Assembly: GCA_039583875.1 (NCBI GenBank)
Contig: CM077155.1
Coordinates: forward strand, 5,754,043-5,818,042
Origin: Platanthera guangdongensis
Lineage: Eukaryota > Streptophyta > Magnoliopsida > Asparagales > Orchidaceae
DNA length: 64,000 bases
Direction: 5' to 3'
Shown: positions 62,796-64,000 of the stretch, in pieces
How positions within the stretch are numbered: the first letter of the stretch is position 1
How the letters are laid out: every line of letters starts with the position of its first letter
Notes under the pieces: model-generated
Seen by the model: the letters and a program-made list of their open reading frames with translations, nothing else
Told to the model about the DNA's origin: nothing
The model's database searches: none
Translations under genes and position numbers: made by a program

Positions 62796-63748
62796 ATGGC
62801 GCCGAGGAAGAACGCTAGGGTAACGATTCTCTTCTTGAGCATGTGAAGCTCTCCTTCTTTGCATAGGAAGCCCGCTCTCGCGAGTTTGCGGTGAGTTGGA
62901 GGCGTTCCTTCGGGTAGATATGTAAAGTCCCCGTTGTTTAGAGTCTGTATTCGAGAACAGACATAGGCATGATGTGTGAAGCCTACCCAGACATGTTGGT
63001 CTGGATCGGTGATGTTGCATTGCATAAATGCCGGAGAAGACTCCGTGCGATTGTTTGTTTTTCGGGTTTTCTACGTGGTAGATTGCAACAGGGAGCCTTG
63101 GGGATTAACCCAAAGAAGCACCTGGAAAACTGGGCGGATGCGTGATCTTGCCAACTTGGTAGCCTGAGAGCCAACTTGAACATAACCAAGTTATGTGAAT
63201 TGTGATGGAAACGGGACTAGGGAGAAGTTTGACCTGCGCATATGGTTTAAATTACCGTTGCGATGTGAGCACGGGTCAGATGGAACTCTACCCGTTCTAT
63301 GTCGTTCGGGTTAAAGAGACCTAAGGTTACGTGGCACTTGCCATTGGCATAGATGAGGGTCTTCAACGGTATATGGTTTTAATTACCGTGACCCATGCCG
63401 GGAAGACAAATTGCTCATTATTTTCCCGTCCAAAGGGACGGTGGTGAGTCGACAGACTTAGACTGTGTTCACCAAGAATCTGCCCTGAGTGCACGGGGTG
63501 TGAGGCCGTGTGAGCCTACGCCTGTGATGTAATGAATATTTATACAATGCTCGCTTACGCTAATAAAGTGCACGGAAGGAGCATCGTCGCCCCGAGTTGG
63601 GGGCGGGAACGTTATAATTTGGTCAGCATTGCTGACCGTTACTTTGTTTGCCACCCTGCGGTGGTTTTGTTACTTGCAGGTGCTGCTGGACCAAGCAGTC
63701 AAAAGCGGGCTAAAGCCCAAAATGCGAAGCCGGCCCTCGAAGGCCTAA
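62796..63748 (+). CDS. Candidate spliced mini-ORF in the Chr-F LTR (exons 62796-62819 and 63680-63748)
   Basis: Exon 1 is eight codons, MAPRKNAR, ending at a GTAACG donor. An acceptor GTTACTTGCAG ends at 63679, and exon 2 in the same phase has 22 codons (VLLDQAVKSGLKPK ...) to a TAA at 63746-63748. The layout copies the Chr-C LTR mini-gene: a Gag-like M-x-P-R-K start, donor at a codon boundary, and acceptor in the last part of the LTR. Another frame through exon 2 (GAAGPSSQKRAKAQNAKP) is longer and more Gag-like in composition, so the correct phase is uncertain. No second LTR copy is available to test conservation. Confidence 0.25.
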
Positions 63749-64000
63749 TTGGAGTGTTTACTGCTTTTATTCATGTATGACCGGCCTGCGTGCCGTGGTT
63801 TGCAAATCATGTAATATTAAGTAAACAATTTTGTAAGGCCTTAAGGCCAGTACTGGTGTATGTACTACATTCCTATTTGGTATATTTAGTGGATATTCGT
63901 GCTCTTTGTGCTGGGTTCTTTAATTGCAACTTATAAAACTGCTTCCGCTAGAATGCTCTGTGTAGGACGTTAGATTGGTTGGATGGTTTCCATTGTGTAA

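Larger units (their letters stand above)
14481..64000 (+). mobile_element. Chr-B: Ty3/gypsy chromovirus-like element, heavily nested (right end outside the window)
   Basis: This plus-strand gypsy element is inserted in Gyp-A. Its 5' LTR lies in three pieces (14481-14551, 25052-26861, 41646-42744), separated by Chr-C and Sire-D. Rejoined it is about 2.97 kb, and it aligns with the 3' LTR that starts at 48331 (TGTAATGCCCC versus TGTAACGCGCC). The internal part (42745-48330) has PBS, hairpin leader, gag, pol and PPT in normal order. The left target sequence is ctccg (14476-14480); the right target is beyond the window. The 3' LTR is interrupted at 50290 by Sire-E. Coding frames are riddled with stops, so this is an old, dead copy that became a landing site for younger elements. 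Confidence 0.9.
50290..64000 (-). mobile_element. Sire-E: Ty1/copia Sirevirus-type element (right LTR interrupted by Chr-F)
   Basis: Minus-strand element in the Chr-B 3' LTR. The left LTR is 50290-51989 and the internal region 51990-60693. The right LTR starts at 60694 and is cut at 61882 by Chr-F, so its right end and target duplicate are outside the window. The left target sequence is aatac. Gene order is PBS, gag, protease-integrase-RT-RNase H, aORF, PPT. Gag and aORF differ strongly from those of Sire-1 and Sire-D, so it is a separate Sirevirus family; solo-S belongs with it. Confidence 0.92.
61882..64000 (+). mobile_element. Chr-F: gypsy-type LTR, right part outside the window
   Basis: Begins TGTAACGCCCCG inside the Sire-E LTR, after target gacat (61877-61881). 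The start motif and the layout (CACGG/GTGTC palindrome array, TATA box, short MAPRK exon with GT donor, acceptor near the end) parallel the Chr-C LTR, so it is read as an LTR of a related chromovirus. No second copy, PBS or coding region is in the window, so whether it is a solo LTR or a full element is unknown. Confidence 0.72.

Overview
The window is flowering-plant nuclear DNA made entirely of nested LTR retrotransposons. I find no host gene, rRNA, tRNA or CRISPR array. The evidence for a plant is: Sirevirus-type Ty1/copia elements, chromovirus-like and Tat-type Ty3/gypsy elements, primer binding sites complementary to initiator tRNA-Met, and 5-bp target-site duplications. The species cannot be named from sequence alone. 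I use working names for the elements: Gyp-A, Sire-1, Chr-B, Chr-C, Sire-D, solo-S, Sire-E and Chr-F.

Layout. The oldest layer is Gyp-A, a decayed Tat-type gypsy element on the minus strand (1-449 and 12643-14480). Sire-1 (copia, minus, 450-12637, TSD agatc) sits inside its reverse-transcriptase gene, and the RT reading continues across the two flanks. Chr-B (gypsy, plus) enters Gyp-A at 14481. Its 5' LTR is split into three pieces (14481-14551, 25052-26861, 41646-42744) by Chr-C (gypsy, plus, 14552-25046, TSD acttt) and Sire-D (copia, minus, 26862-41645, TSD atgcg). Sire-D is in turn interrupted in its RT region by solo-S (33597-35603, TSD ataat). The decayed Chr-B gag-pol lies at 43553-48214. 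Its 3' LTR begins at 48331 and is interrupted at 50290 by Sire-E (copia, minus). The right-hand LTR of Sire-E is interrupted at 61882 by Chr-F, a gypsy-type LTR that runs off the window. Nesting reaches four levels.

How the genes work together. Each element carries gag (capsid and nucleocapsid) plus pol (protease, integrase, reverse transcriptase, RNase H) in its superfamily's order. Only the Chr-C pol (1,127 codons) is an uninterrupted frame, and Chr-C has no recognisable gag. The three copia elements carry a large extra ORF (aORF) between RNase H and the 3' LTR, in the same sense as pol. It has no envelope features; it has a globular N-terminal domain, a long Ser/Pro/Thr-rich middle, and in two copies a Pro- and Arg/Gly-rich tail.

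Most interesting signals. (1) Every LTR here, copia or gypsy, has a dense array of GTCGAC/CGTCGA palindromes in U3, just upstream of the TATA box where one is clear; the copia elements repeat the motif in front of the aORF, and two of them also at the end of gag. (2) The Chr-B leader holds three hairpins with an identical 12-nt loop and different but self-complementary stems; the Chr-C LTR holds two hairpins with the same behaviour. (3) Both Chr-C LTRs contain a potential two-exon mini-gene that starts like a gypsy gag. (4) Splice-acceptor-like motifs precede the aORF in two copia elements and the protease in all three. All sequence comparisons were made by eye; percentages and ages were not computed.
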